From positions 434,001 through 498,000 of the forward strand of contig NZ_JANAVF010000002.1 in NCBI RefSeq assembly GCF_024213195.1: 64,000 bases of DNA. Direction: 5' to 3'. A program made the position numbers and the translations under genes. Positions 33,669-44,165 of this stretch are shown in pieces. The notes under the pieces are model-generated. The model saw only the letters and a list, made by a program, of their open reading frames with translations. It was not told the origin of the DNA and did not search any database. Source of the DNA: Streptomyces sp. TBY4 (GTDB taxonomy: Bacteria > Actinomycetota > Actinomycetes > Streptomycetales > Streptomycetaceae). The first letter of the stretch is position 1; the number at the start of each line of letters is the position of its first letter.

Positions 33669-35075
33669 CTACTTTGCGGGTACGCCTTCGCCGCTGAACC
33701 ACTCGCCTGCCTTGAGGCCGACGGAGTCGGCACTGATCAGGGTGCTGCCCGAGGGTGTGGGCCCGTGGGCGCCGCCCGGCAGGGACCACAGGGCGCCCTG
33801 GCCCACCGCGCCGATGAACAGTTCGGGCCGGCCGTCCTTGGTGACGTCGGCCGCCGAGAGGGTGCTGCCGAACTGGTCGCCGGTAGCGGAGGTTCCGGGG
33901 ATGCCCGGCGTTCCTTGCGTCAGGTTGTAGGCGCCCGCGCCGGGCTTGTGTGAGGCGATCCCGGGGATGACGGTGACCGAACCCGCATCGGTGGCTTCGG
34001 CGATGTCCTCGCCCGGCGCTCCGATGATGATCTCGGCCTTGCCGTCCCGGTCGAGGTCGGCCACCGCCACCGAGCTGCCGAACCGGTCACCCTTCTCGTT
34101 GACGCCCGGGATGCCGGCGGAACTCTGCGAAAGCTGCACGGGCGTGGTGCTGACACCGATGCCCTGTGCCGATCCGTACCAGATGGAGATCCGCCCGCCG
34201 ATGTTCGCCGTGTCGCCTGCGGTTTCGGGCTCGGACGGGTGGCCGAGGACGACATCGTTGTGGCCATCGCCGTTGACGTCCCCGATCGCGGGCATGCCCC
34301 CGCGGGCGGCCGACATCGGCAAATCGTTGGCCGGGTCACTGGTTTTGTGCGGATCCACGTACACGAGGCCGCCGCCCAACCCTTGGACATGGCCCGTGAC
34401 GACGACCGATTCAGCCGTGCCGTCCTTGTTCAGGTCGCCGAGAGTCACCTGCCGGCCGCTCACTTCGACGACCTGCCGATTTCCGACCTGACCCGTGCGC
34501 CGGAACGGCCCCGTGTAGCGCAGCAGGCTGTCCTTCCCCCCGACCAGGACCACCGGCTTGCCGCCGAGACTGGTCGCGGCGACGTCCTCACCGTAGGCAT
34601 GCTCTCCGCTGCCCGGTGTGTAGAGGTTGATGCCCGAGGTCAGGCCGGACTTACTGCCCCAGAGCACGGTGACCGTTCCCGCGTTCCTGTAGCCGTCCCA
34701 GTCCTCCCAGGGAGTTCCCACGACGAGGTCGGAGAACCCGTCGCCATCGAGATCCGCGGCCGAGACCGAGGAGCCGAACCGGTCCCAGGCCGCCGCCGTA
34801 CCCGGAACACCCGGTGAGTTCTGCGTGATCACAGCCCGACGGGAAGCAGAAACCCCGCTGGCCGAGCCGTACAGCACCACCACAGCTCCTGCCGCCGACA
34901 GATTCCCGACTGCCGCATGCGGCGCGGGAATCGCCACGTCCCGGTACCCGTCCCCGTTGAAATCGCTGGCGACCGGACCGGTCGCAGCCTGCGCCACGCC
35001 CGCGGGCAGCACCGTACCGATCGCGGCCGCGACGATGAGCGGCGCGCTCAGACGGATCATTCTTCGCATGTGCAT
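33669..35075 (-). CDS. Secreted FG-GAP/integrin-like beta-propeller protein
   Basis: A 468-residue exported protein with signal peptide IRLSAPLIVAAAIGTVLPAGVAQAA (about 7-32). It carries at least six FG-GAP repeats, each with a calcium-loop motif of the DxDxDGxxD type: SDFNGDGYRD, ADLDGDGFSD, GDLNKDGTAE, GDVNGDGHND, ADLDRDGKAE and ADVTKDGRPE. This predicts a calcium-dependent beta-propeller outside the cell, perhaps binding matrix or substrates. No attached enzyme domain or anchor was seen. GGGGAGGGG six bases before the ATG at 35075 sets the start. Confidence 0.9.
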   Translation of the reverse strand: MHMRRMIRLSAPLIVAAAIGTVLPAGVAQAATGPVASDFNGDGYRDVAIPAPHAAVGNLSAAGAVVVLYGSASGVSASRRAVITQNSPGVPGTAAAWDRFGSSVSAADLDGDGFSDLVVGTPWEDWDGYRNAGTVTVLWGSKSGLTSGINLYTPGSGEHAYGEDVAATSLGGKPVVLVGGKDSLLRYTGPFRRTGQVGNRQVVEVSGRQVTLGDLNKDGTAESVVVTGHVQGLGGGLVYVDPHKTSDPANDLPMSAARGGMPAIGDVNGDGHNDVVLGHPSEPETAGDTANIGGRISIWYGSAQGIGVSTTPVQLSQSSAGIPGVNEKGDRFGSSVAVADLDRDGKAEIIIGAPGEDIAEATDAGSVTVIPGIASHKPGAGAYNLTQGTPGIPGTSATGDQFGSTLSAADVTKDGRPELFIGAVGQGALWSLPGGAHGPTPSGSTLISADSVGLKAGEWFSGEGVPAK

Positions 35076-35210
35076 ATGAACCCCTCCCCGACGCGCCCCA
35101 TTCGCAGGGCGCGTATTGCGGTCACAGTAGAGGCACGAGGATGCCGCTCCCGAGCCGGGTTGCGGGTCAGGCGCTGTCTTCAAGGGGTCCGGGATTGTCC
35201 GTCGCCTCCC

Positions 35211-36404
35211 TCACTGGAGCACGACGGTGACGCCGCGCTTGCGCAGGAGGTCCACGATCACCTCGACGTAGGACAGGCCGCCGAGGTGGTGCAGGACGTG
35301 TCCGGCGAGGGCTTGGCGGGCGATGTCGGCGTGGTGCCAGACGAGGGTGAACGGGGGGACGACGGAGAGCCCGCCGCACAGGCAGTCGTCCACATCGTCC
35401 AGGTCTCTGCCGTAGTTGGCGCCAGGGCCGAGCAGGGCTTCACCGAGCGCCAGGAGCAAGCCATTCCTGTCGGTGGCGTGCTGTCCGTCCAGGTGGTACG
35501 TCCCGCCGGAGAGGTCCTGCAGCCCGTACGGGCCGACGCGGGTGAGGTCCAGCCACTCGGACCGGCCTTTGGCGTCGAACTGTGCCCACTGGTTGGGCAG
35601 GGTCGGAACACCGTCGGACCAGATCTCCCAGACTTGGCGGGCGGCCAGAGTGGGGCGGTCGTCGCCAGGGGCGGTGATGGTGACGTCGATCAAGGCTCCG
35701 CCGAGGACGGACGGGCGTGCCTCGACGGTGTGCAGGTCGAGGCGGTACCTGGTCATCATTCGGCCGTGGCGGTCGAGGGGCCAGAGCGTGATCGGGGCGC
35801 CCTTCTGTGGAAGGGGACGACTCAGCAGGGCCAGAAGCGGTGCGGCGGGTTCGCAGCCGATCAGGTGCACGGGCTGGGTGGGTCGCTGCGGGCGCGGGGT
35901 GAGCAGGCCGTCAATGGAACGGCAACTGCCCGATGGGCTGTCCCCCCGGATCGAGGGGAACCACAGGTCGAACCGCGGGCTCGAAGGCAGCCGCTTGCTG
36001 CCCCAGTAGTCGTCCTCGCTGACGCCGGTGCCCACGACGATGTCCCAGCGCCCGGGATCGCCCGGGGTGGGCCAGTGGGCCAGGACAGTCGTGTCCTCCA
36101 GGTCCCAGAAGCGGGCCGGCCCGTCGTTCGAGGGATCCACAGGCTCGATCGAGAGCATTCCTTCCCCCAGCAGCCGCACCGGTTCGGCGCTGTCCGCCAC
36201 GGCCTGGACCAGCAGGCTCTCGCGTGGGCAGCCGCGCAGCGTCAGGACCTCTCGCGGCAGCGGAGGCACGTCCATGAACAGGCCTTCGACCTCCGCGCAC
36301 CGCCCCCACAGCGCGGCCTCCTCCTCACCGCTGATGTCGTCCCGCACCAGGAGATACCGGACCGGGAAGTCCCGCTCCCACCCCACATGTTCCTCAGACC
36401 GCAC
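35211..36404 (-). CDS. Barstar-domain protein with long N-terminal extension
   Basis: A 397-residue protein. The last 90 residues match the barstar (ribonuclease-inhibitor) fold: YGRDLDDVDDCLCGG, PFTLVWHHADIARQAL and VEVIVDLLRKRGVTVVL. The preceding 300 residues are an uncharacterised acidic region with several Trp-rich strands (YLLVRDDISG, DIVVGTGVSEDDYWGSKR, RYRLDLHTVEARPSVLGG). Barstars block secreted RNases by covering their active site, but no barnase-like gene is visible nearby. The start is uncertain between GTG 36404 and GTG 36386; the latter has GAGGA five bases upstream. The role in immunity or toxin neutralisation is inference. Confidence 0.82.
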   Translation of the reverse strand: MRSEEHVGWERDFPVRYLLVRDDISGEEEAALWGRCAEVEGLFMDVPPLPREVLTLRGCPRESLLVQAVADSAEPVRLLGEGMLSIEPVDPSNDGPARFWDLEDTTVLAHWPTPGDPGRWDIVVGTGVSEDDYWGSKRLPSSPRFDLWFPSIRGDSPSGSCRSIDGLLTPRPQRPTQPVHLIGCEPAAPLLALLSRPLPQKGAPITLWPLDRHGRMMTRYRLDLHTVEARPSVLGGALIDVTITAPGDDRPTLAARQVWEIWSDGVPTLPNQWAQFDAKGRSEWLDLTRVGPYGLQDLSGGTYHLDGQHATDRNGLLLALGEALLGPGANYGRDLDDVDDCLCGGLSVVPPFTLVWHHADIARQALAGHVLHHLGGLSYVEVIVDLLRKRGVTVVLQ

Positions 36405-36844
36405 GCTTCTCCATTGCTACCAGGCTGTCTTGGCGCGCCAACCCTACGGCTCGCTGACGCCGAAGCCCTCCGAATATCGCGTGCTTGGAATGACGCTCCC
36501 CGCCAGTCGAACAAGCGCCGAGGTCGCCGGCGCGGCGGGAGGCGTACGCCAACGACCAGAACAGCCCGGACACCCTGATCGCGGTCTCCGCCGCCCGCGG
36601 AAGACTGCCCGAACACGACCGTCGTCTACGAGAGCGCCCCGTAGGCCGCGGGACGGGACCCGCTTCCCGAACCAGCGTGGCCGCCGCGTACAGGTGTGCG
36701 GTCCTGGCAGGCTGGTTGGTGGAGCTCGTCCGGGTCTGCCTTCGCACGTCGGTCCGGGCGGGCTGCCGCCTTCGCACGGTCCAGCGTGGTCATCGGTACG
36801 GACTCCACCGTCCGAAACGGGCCATCAACCTCAACCTCCGGATG
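36405..36844. other. Gene-free stretch upstream of barstar-domain gene
   Basis: About 440 bases with no intact gene. A plus-strand piece reading YANDQNSPDTLIAVSAARGRL near 36546-36605 has good codon bias but lacks a start and known relatives. It is probably a remnant. The promoter of the barstar-domain gene should lie at the left end. Confidence 0.35.
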
Positions 36845-36967
36845 GGCGGCTGGCACGACACGTCACAGCTCGAGAGCTTCCTGACCCACCTCGGCCAGGG
36901 GGCAAGCGCCATGCTGTTCCGCTGCACCGTCTGCGGCACCCACCTCGCCTACGCCGACGCTTCATAG
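36845..36967 (+). pseudogene. C-terminal remnant of a CbrC/UPF0167 protein
   Basis: The frame ends ESFLTHLGQGASAMLFRCTVCGTHLAYADAS and a stop. This matches the terminal zinc-ribbon-like CxxCGTHLAYAD signature of CbrC-family proteins, whose members are about 180-200 residues. No N-terminal part is visible upstream, so this is a truncated copy. Confidence 0.65.
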
Positions 36968-37128
36968 CCACGACCTGCCCAGCGCGCACCCTTCCCTTCA
37001 AAGGAACCGCACCCCCCCCGCGAACGGCCCCTGACCAGGCAGGAGCAAGCAGCGTCCTGCTGTTCCGCCACGCGCCCGGGCGGGCCGGAGTCCCCCACCG
37101 GCGCCCATCGGAAGGGGAACATGTGGTC

Positions 37129-37497
37129 ATGACCACTGAACATCCTGCCGACCGGGGCGGCACCGGGCGCGACCTGTTCGCCGCCTTCTCCGAGCGGGCA
37201 TCGAACGTCACTGGCTCGCCCCTGTTCTCCGCCCTGTGCGTGCTTCTGCTCCTGGGCATGGTCGCCATGCACCTCTTGCACCTGCCGTTGCCCTGGTTGA
37301 TCTTCGCCGGGGACGTCTTGGCAGCCGTCAGCCTGTTCTTGCTCGCGCTGCTGACGAACACCGAGCGCCGTGACGCGCGTGCCGTGCAACGGAAGCTGGA
37401 CGCCATCGCCGCGGCGTTGCTGGAGCAACGCGAAGGCACGACCCACACCGCGGCCGACGAACTACAGCGTGTCATCCGTATGGAAGAGCATCAGTAG
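37129..37497 (+). CDS. Low-affinity iron permease family protein
   Basis: A 122-residue membrane protein. The cytoplasmic head (TTEHPADRGGTGRDLFAAFSERASNVTGSP) is followed by two membrane helices (about 33-52 and 58-78), the conserved NTERRDARAVQRKLD and a helical acidic tail ending MEEHQ. The family is named for yeast Fet4-like transporters, but bacterial members are short and their transport role is unproven. AAGGGG precedes both the ATG at 37129 and a GTG at 37123; either could be the start. The gene is at the edge of the stress island. Confidence 0.85.
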   Translation: MTTEHPADRGGTGRDLFAAFSERASNVTGSPLFSALCVLLLLGMVAMHLLHLPLPWLIFAGDVLAAVSLFLLALLTNTERRDARAVQRKLDAIAAALLEQREGTTHTAADELQRVIRMEEHQ

Positions 37498-37602
37498 GCC
37501 AGGTACACCGACGTCCTCATGGAGTCGCTGGAGAGAACCGCAGTTCAGCGACGTGCGGCTGCCTGTTGGCGACTGAAGCGACTCAGGCTGGGACAATCGT
37601 CC

Positions 37603-37839
37603 TCAAGGAGCGACGACCACCTGCCCGGGAATCCTGCTTGGACGTCCGCTTGCTGCGCGGGGCGTTCCGAGCGGTCGGTTTTGCGGCCCTTGCTGCCGGC
37701 GGCCGGTGCGGTCCTCGGTCTCCGCGTAGGCGTTGGTGGCGATGCGGACGGGTGCGGGGCCGGTGAGGTCCTTTTCGCCGGCGAGATTGTCGATCTTCAG
37801 GTCGTCGGGGACGACTTTCTCGAAGGGGACCAGGCGCAT
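37603..37839 (-). pseudogene. Unassigned coding fragment overlapping the CBS-BON gene end
   Basis: A minus-strand frame reads MRLVPFEKVVPDDLKIDNLAGEKDLTGPAPVRIATNAYAE before losing coding character. Its codon bias is excellent (nearly all third positions G or C over 40 codons). It overlaps the last 14 codons of the CBS-BON gene in another frame, where that protein becomes low-complexity Ser/Arg/Pro. A frameshift or fusion between two genes is likely. I do not recognise the family. Confidence 0.45.
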
Positions 37840-38459
37840 GCGCCGCCGGAACGCGAAGCCGGCGGAGCGGTGCGGGTGCGGGTGTCGTTGGAGTGGGCCG
37901 TGAGCCGGTCGATGACCGCGACCACGCCGTCCAACTGTCCGGCGAGCCGGAGCGCTACGGGAATCTGGCTGCTCTTGGACAGTCGGCCGTCCAAGGTGAC
38001 GACCCCGTCGACGACACGCACGCCCACGGCATCGGCACCGATACCCATCGTGTCCGCCAGCACGTCCTCGACCAGCACGCGGCGTATCTCGTGGTCAGGG
38101 CGGAGGAACACGCGCAGCAGGTCCCGTCGGGTCACGATGCCGACCAGAGGGTCCTCCTCGTCGACGACCGGCAGCCGCGATACGCCGCGTCGGGCGATGA
38201 GGCGGGCGGCCTCGGTGACGGTCTGTTCGGCGTGGACCGTGACGGCCGGCGCGGTCATCAAGTCTTGAGCGGCGAGGTCGTCTTGGACGAGCAGATCGGC
38301 CCGCGAAATGACCCCGAGGACGCGTTCGTCCGCGTCCAGGACCGGCACGCCGCTGATGTCGTGTTCGACGAGCAGCGCGGCCACATCCGCGCACGGAGTC
38401 CTCCCGACGACCGAGACGACCTCGTCGGTCATCAGGAAGCCGACCTTGGCGTGCTTCAT
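37797..38459 (-). CDS. CBS-pair and BON domain protein
   Basis: A 220-residue cytoplasmic protein. Two CBS motifs (about 8-60 and 68-125) are followed by a BON domain (about 130-190; LVEDVLADTMGIGADAVGVRVVDGVVTLDGRLSK). CBS pairs bind adenine nucleotides as energy sensors, and BON domains touch membranes or phospholipid. Such proteins are frequent members of actinobacterial dormancy regulons, in keeping with the DevS/DevR-like genes next door. The last 30 residues (from NDTRTRTAPP) lose similarity and look out of frame. The start ATG (MKHAKVGFLM) fits the family exactly. Confidence 0.88.
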   Translation of the reverse strand: MKHAKVGFLMTDEVVSVVGRTPCADVAALLVEHDISGVPVLDADERVLGVISRADLLVQDDLAAQDLMTAPAVTVHAEQTVTEAARLIARRGVSRLPVVDEEDPLVGIVTRRDLLRVFLRPDHEIRRVLVEDVLADTMGIGADAVGVRVVDGVVTLDGRLSKSSQIPVALRLAGQLDGVVAVIDRLTAHSNDTRTRTAPPASRSGGACAWSPSRKSSPTT

Positions 38460-38577
38460 CTGCGGCCCTCCTGTCGGCTTCGGCCAGTGAGCGCATCTTG
38501 TGGAGCGCCCTCACCAGCCACCATCCGCCGCGTCCGCCTGCGGTGCGAGTGCCGAACGGGCCCTGTGCCAGGACTGA

Positions 38578-40512
<1,935 letters not shown>

Positions 40513-40521
40513 GCTCGGGCC

Positions 40522-41211
40522 TCAGCGGCCGGTTCCGTCGTGCTCGCGCACCTCGGCGGCGATGACGGCGGCCTGCACGCGGCGTTCGACGCCCAGCTTG
40601 GCCAGCAGCCGCGAGATGTGGTTCTTGACCGTCTTCTCGGACAGGAAGAGCCGTTTGCCGATCTGGCGGTTGGTGAGGCCCTCTCCGATGAGCTCCAGCA
40701 CGGCGCGCTCCCGCTCGGAGAGCACCGTCAGCCGCTTGTCCCCGGGCGGCTTCCCGGCGGTCGGGTCCCGGAGTGAACTCATCAGGCGGGCGGTGGTCGC
40801 AGGGTCGAGCATCGACTGGCCCGTTGCCACCGTCCGGACTGCCGCGACCAGGTCGGAGCCCTTGATCTGCTTCAGCACGTACCCGGCCGCTCCGGCCATG
40901 ATGGCGTCGAGGAGGGCCTCCTCGTCGTCGAAGGACGTCAGCATGAGACAGGCGAGGCCCGGCATGCGCGAGCGCAGCTCACGGCAGACGGTGATGCCGT
41001 CGCTGTCGGGCAGCCGGACATCGAGCACGGCTACGTCGGGCCGCAGGGCGGGCCCCCGGGCGAGGGCCTGGGCGGCCGTCGCCGCCTCGCCCACCACCTC
41101 GATGTCCGGCTCGGAGTCCAGCAGGTCGTGCAGCCCGCGCCGGACGACCTCGTGGTCGTCGAGGAGGAACACCCGGATGGGCGCCGGGGCAGCAGCTGGT
41201 GCATCGGACAT
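40522..41211 (-). CDS. DevR/NarL-family response regulator
   Basis: A 229-residue regulator. The receiver domain carries acidic residues at 18-19 and phospho-acceptor Asp64 in [13 protein letters not shown], with switch Thr in [11 protein letters not shown] and Lys in YVLKQIKG. The LuxR helix-turn-helix (about 160-222) has [22 protein letters not shown] and [13 protein letters not shown]. The [22 protein letters not shown] linker is characteristic of DevR/DosR-type regulators. It is encoded convergently to the DevS-like kinase. It probably controls surrounding stress genes such as the CBS-BON, hemerythrin and PRC-barrel genes; that regulon is inference. The ATG at 41211 fits the family better than a GTG three codons upstream. 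Confidence 0.92.
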   Translation of the reverse strand: MSDAPAAAPAPIRVFLLDDHEVVRRGLHDLLDSEPDIEVVGEAATAAQALARGPALRPDVAVLDVRLPDSDGITVCRELRSRMPGLACLMLTSFDDEEALLDAIMAGAAGYVLKQIKGSDLVAAVRTVATGQSMLDPATTARLMSSLRDPTAGKPPGDKRLTVLSERERAVLELIGEGLTNRQIGKRLFLSEKTVKNHISRLLAKLGVERRVQAAVIAAEVREHDGTGR

Positions 41212-41254
41212 CCACGCCACACCCTCGGGTCGGATACGTCTGGGAACAATTGTC

Positions 41255-41740
41255 TCAGATGTGGCTTCCGCTGCCGTGGGGCGCGTACAGGTCGAGCAGC
41301 CGGACGTGGGCGGAGACGAGCCGGTGGGCGAGCACCTGACCCACCCACTGCCACATCGCGGAGGCGAGCGCGGGGTCGGCGTCCATCAGCTCGCGCACGG
41401 CGGTGGCATCGAACTCGTCGGTGCGCACCGGCGTCATGGCCTCGGCGCCGAAGTGCCAGGTGTAGGGAGAGAACAGCCAGGACCAGCCGACGAGCTCGCC
41501 GGGGCCGACGGTCTCGACCACCGCGGCCTGCCGACCGGGTACGTGCACATCCATGCCCACGTTGCCCGACCTGAGGACCCAGAACCGGGCGGCGTGTCCG
41601 CCCTGGTTGAACAGGCGCGCGCCGACGGGGAAGTCCACCTCGTGAGCAAGGGCCGACAGGCTGCCGCGGTGCTCCGGGGAGAAGGCGCGGGAGAAGACGT
41701 TGGGGGAGGAGGTGAGCCGGTGGAAGGAAGAGGTGCTCAT
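41255..41740 (-). CDS. Cyclic-nucleotide-binding-domain protein (no DNA-binding domain)
   Basis: A 161-residue protein. Almost the whole length is a Crp-like beta-roll: [34 protein letters not shown], then [32 protein letters not shown], followed by a short helix ([28 protein letters not shown]). There is no winged helix after it, so it is a stand-alone ligand sensor rather than a transcription factor. Similar proteins lie next to DevR-like genes in Streptomyces. GGAG stands nine bases before the ATG at 41740. The ligand is unknown. Confidence 0.86.
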   Translation of the reverse strand: MSTSSFHRLTSSPNVFSRAFSPEHRGSLSALAHEVDFPVGARLFNQGGHAARFWVLRSGNVGMDVHVPGRQAAVVETVGPGELVGWSWLFSPYTWHFGAEAMTPVRTDEFDATAVRELMDADPALASAMWQWVGQVLAHRLVSAHVRLLDLYAPHGSGSHI

Positions 41741-41793
41741 GGCGGTTCTCCGTTCGGGTCCGGTCTCCACCCTCCGCCCATGGCGGCCGGCCC

Positions 41794-41818
41794 GGGAAGG
41801 GCCGTTCGGTACCTTCCC
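41794..41818. promoter_or_regulatory. Inverted repeat upstream of the cyclic-nucleotide-binding gene
   Basis: GGGAAGG and CCTTCCC enclose GCCGTTCGGTA, forming a 25-base dyad centred about 65 bases upstream of the start at 41740 on the minus strand. Size and position suit a response-regulator operator. Assignment to the DevR-like protein is a guess. Confidence 0.4.
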
Positions 41819-41951
41819 CGCCCCACAAGGCCCACCCGTACCGCCCAGGGCGGGCGATCAGTAGGGCTGGTCGCACATGCTCTGGCGCAGGGCCGCCGCG
41901 CGGTCGGGGAGTCCGGGACCGCACGCTTCGTTCGTGTGGTGACGGCGAGAG

Positions 41952-41996
41952 GCCGGCGGGGCGGCTGATCGGGGAGGATGGGCCGTTCCCGCCGGC
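41952..41996 (-). terminator. Possible terminator after the 42025-43028 operon
   Basis: GCCGGCGGG and CCCGCCGGC can pair over 9 bp around a 27-base loop, 28 bases after the stop of the minus-strand gene ending at 42025. The long loop makes this a weaker case than the other hairpins. Confidence 0.35.
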
Positions 41997-42024
41997 TGTC
42001 AGGGGCCGGTCGGAGCAGGGGCGC

Positions 42025-42435
42025 TCACATGCGCAGCAGCCGCAAGATGATCTCCCGGTACTGGCGCAGGGCGAGCCGTAGGTCTTCCGTCTCGGCTTCG
42101 GTGCCGCGGTCCTGGTGGGTCGAGCCGATGGCGCGCCGGCGTTCCACGAGTGCGGCCGTGACGCGGGTGGTGGCATCGGCGAAGGTGGTGTCGGCTTCCT
42201 CGACCGCTTCGCGCGGGCTGTGGACGAAGGTGCCGAGGGCGTGTTGGAGGTGCAGGGTCAGCCTGTCCCGGTCGCTCTGCGCGAGCAGTGACACCGGGAC
42301 CGGGGTGTCTGTGCGGGCCTCGGGCGGCCCTTCGGAGGGTGAGGCGTGAGGAGCCGGGCCCCCGCGGGGGTCGAGCCGCCTGGGGAGCGGGGTCCGGGCC
42401 GGGGATTGCCGTGCGCGTTCCTGGTCGTAAATCAT
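42025..42435 (-). CDS. Small helical hypothetical protein, coupled to upstream membrane protein
   Basis: A 136-residue protein starting MIYDQERAR. After a Pro-rich segment, residues about 55-136 are helical and charged (LAQSDRDRLTLHLQHALGTFVHSPREAVEEAD, then a terminal YREIILRLLRM). The phrase FVHSPREAVEEADTTFADATTRV closely parallels FVESPQEAVAEADTLLARLASDR in the neighbouring upstream protein, so the two share a domain. The ATG overlaps the upstream TGA as ATGA. Function unknown; the shared domain suggests heteromer formation. Confidence 0.75.
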   Translation of the reverse strand: MIYDQERARQSPARTPLPRRLDPRGGPAPHASPSEGPPEARTDTPVPVSLLAQSDRDRLTLHLQHALGTFVHSPREAVEEADTTFADATTRVTAALVERRRAIGSTHQDRGTEAETEDLRLALRQYREIILRLLRM

Positions 42436-43028
42436 CGCGTGCCACTTCCCTCGGCGTGCTGACGCTGCGGACGGTGCCGGCCCGAGTCGGCCGGATGCCG
42501 TGCGACCAGGGCGTCGAAGAGGTTCCGGGCCCCGGTCATGGCCCTGCGGTTCTGCTCCGTGCTGCCTCGGCCGTGGACGGCCCCGTGCAGGCCGCGATAG
42601 CCGTCGACGTGCTTCGCGTGGTGCACGGAGAGCGCGGCGAGCTGCTCTTCGAACGGCCCGCCGACCGGAAAGCCCCGGTCCGACGCCAGGCGTGCCAACA
42701 GCGTGTCGGCCTCGGCGACCGCCTCCTGCGGGGATTCGACGAACCGCTTCTGGATACCGGCCCATTGGGCCGCGTACTGCTCCCGGGAAGCCGATGAAAG
42801 CGGCCGTTCCCTGACGGAACCGTGCTGCTTCAGGCGCTCGCCGAGTTCTCGGTCCGCGGCCTCGGTGTCACCTTCGTGGCGGGTCACGAGGCGTTCGTAC
42901 TCGGGGCCGAAGCGCCGTTGCAGACCGCGCCCGATCCGGCGGTGGCCGAGCGTGGCCACGAGGATGACCGTCACGGCGACGAGCGTCGCGGCGACGAGGG
43001 CCGCGATGATGATCACGGCCCCGGACAC
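42432..43028 (-). CDS. Membrane-anchored helical hypothetical protein
   Basis: A 198-residue protein. One N-terminal membrane helix (AVIIIAALVAATLVAVTVILVATL) is followed by GRGLQRRFGPEYERLVTRHEG and a long charged helical domain with FVESPQEAVAEADTLLARLASDRGFP near 100-125. This family is common in actinomycetes beside stress genes; its function is unknown. The GTG at 43028 was taken, but a GTG at 43016 overlaps the stop of a 19-codon upstream ORF (43013-43072) and could be the real start. The TGA overlaps the ATG of the next gene as ATGA. Confidence 0.78.
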   Translation of the reverse strand: MSGAVIIIAALVAATLVAVTVILVATLGHRRIGRGLQRRFGPEYERLVTRHEGDTEAADRELGERLKQHGSVRERPLSSASREQYAAQWAGIQKRFVESPQEAVAEADTLLARLASDRGFPVGGPFEEQLAALSVHHAKHVDGYRGLHGAVHGRGSTEQNRRAMTGARNLFDALVARHPADSGRHRPQRQHAEGSGTR

Positions 43029-43072
43029 GGCGGCCCCCCGACGTTCCCGGCTCGTAAGTCGTTGTGCGGCAT
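43013..43072 (-). CDS. Possible 19-residue leader ORF
   Basis: GAGGAGAG precedes an ATG opening a 19-codon frame, MPHNDLRAGNVGGPPCPGP, whose TGA overlaps a GTG (GTGA) in the frame of the downstream membrane protein. The ribosome site is better than any for the downstream gene, suggesting translational coupling through a leader. It may instead be chance. Confidence 0.3.
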   Translation of the reverse strand: MPHNDLRAGNVGGPPCPGP

Positions 43073-43429
43073 ACCGTCGACTCTCCTCGGTTGATGGCGC
43101 ATCGGTGCCGGCAGGAGGAGATTCCGGAAGGGCATGGCCGGGACCTGCACAGCGGTCACAGGAGGTGGTACCTGCGTTCCGCGGGGTCCGGGCGAAGCGG
43201 AGGGTGGAAGGCTTGGCTCCGGAGCTTTCCCGGGTGGTACGGCCCAACACCGTCTGCGTCAGTCAACGCCGGGCGGTGTCGCCTGTCAATGGGCCCGAAG
43301 ACTGCAGCCGGACTCCTCGCAGGACTACGCTGCGGATGAAGCCCTGGCCACCGCGGACGGCGGGGCGGCTCGGGCCGTCAGGGCGACCACCGCGGCTACG
43401 ACGACGACCGCGAAGAAGCGCACTGAAGG
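43073..43429. other. Intergenic stretch between ANTAR gene and membrane-protein operon
   Basis: About 360 bases without a convincing gene. A minus-strand GTG frame at 43325-43423 reads VRFFAVVVVAAVVALTARAA, a possible small hydrophobic peptide or the tail of a lost membrane protein, but it has no ribosome site. The promoter of the 43028 operon should lie at the left end. Confidence 0.35.
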
Positions 43430-44146
43430 TCAGCCGATCGGGCCGGCGAGGGGTTCGGTTCCGTCGATGAAGGCGCCGGCCAGCTCGGACAGGCGCCGGT
43501 TGTGCTCGCGGGCGTAGCTGCGAAGTGCCGTGAAGGCCTCCTCCATGCCGATGCCCTGGCGTTCGGCGAGCTTGCCCTTGGCCTGCTCGATCAGCACACG
43601 GCTGTTCAACGCGGTCTGCAACTGTTCGTTGAGGACGGTGCTCTGCTGGGAGGAGCGCTGCTGCAGGAGGCTGATGGTGGCGACGTCGGCCAGGGCCTGA
43701 GCGACGGGCGTGGCGGCCGGATCGAAGGGTCCGGGGAGGGCGCGGAACAGGTTCAGTGCTCCGACGACCTCGTCCCGCAGGCGCATCGGCAGGGCCTGGA
43801 CAGCGGAGTATCCGCTGTGGCGGGCCTGCGCGGCGAAGCGTGGCCAGCGGGCGGTTTCCGTGCTCAGGTCCGGGATGGTGACGGGTGCGCCGGTGTGGAA
43901 GCACTCCAGGCACGGGCCTTCGTCGTTCTGGAGCTGGAACAGTTCGAGCAGGCGGACTTGCTCGTCGGAGGCGGCCATCACGCGGAGTTCACCGTTTCGG
44001 TCCGCGAGGAGTACGCCGGCCGCGTTCACATCGAGCATGCCGACACATCTGTCGGTCAGTATGCGGAGGAAGTCGATCAGGTCGAAGTCCGCGACCAAGT
44101 TGTCCGCAAGTTCGACGAATGCCTTGGCGAGGAGCTGCTCGTTCAT
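43430..44146 (-). CDS. GAF-ANTAR transcription antitermination regulator
   Basis: A 238-residue protein. A GAF domain (about 15-160) contains AAGVLLADRNGELRVMAASDEQVRLLELFQLQNDEGPC. A C-terminal ANTAR domain (about 165-225) has the diagnostic helices LQTALNSRVLIEQAKGKLAERQGI and MEEAFTALRSYAREHNRRLSELA. ANTAR proteins bind paired RNA hexaloops and prevent transcription termination. GAAGG precedes the ATG at 44146. A broken second GAF copy sits immediately upstream, which hints at tandem duplication and decay. Confidence 0.93.
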   Translation of the reverse strand: MNEQLLAKAFVELADNLVADFDLIDFLRILTDRCVGMLDVNAAGVLLADRNGELRVMAASDEQVRLLELFQLQNDEGPCLECFHTGAPVTIPDLSTETARWPRFAAQARHSGYSAVQALPMRLRDEVVGALNLFRALPGPFDPAATPVAQALADVATISLLQQRSSQQSTVLNEQLQTALNSRVLIEQAKGKLAERQGIGMEEAFTALRSYAREHNRRLSELAGAFIDGTEPLAGPIG

Positions 44147-44165
44147 CGTGTACACCTTCTGTTGT

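Noticed and set aside
43325..43423. Short hydrophobic ORF (VRFFAVVVVAAVVALTARAA)
   Set aside because: No ribosome site and no upstream signal; may be chance in GC-rich DNA or the tail of a lost gene.
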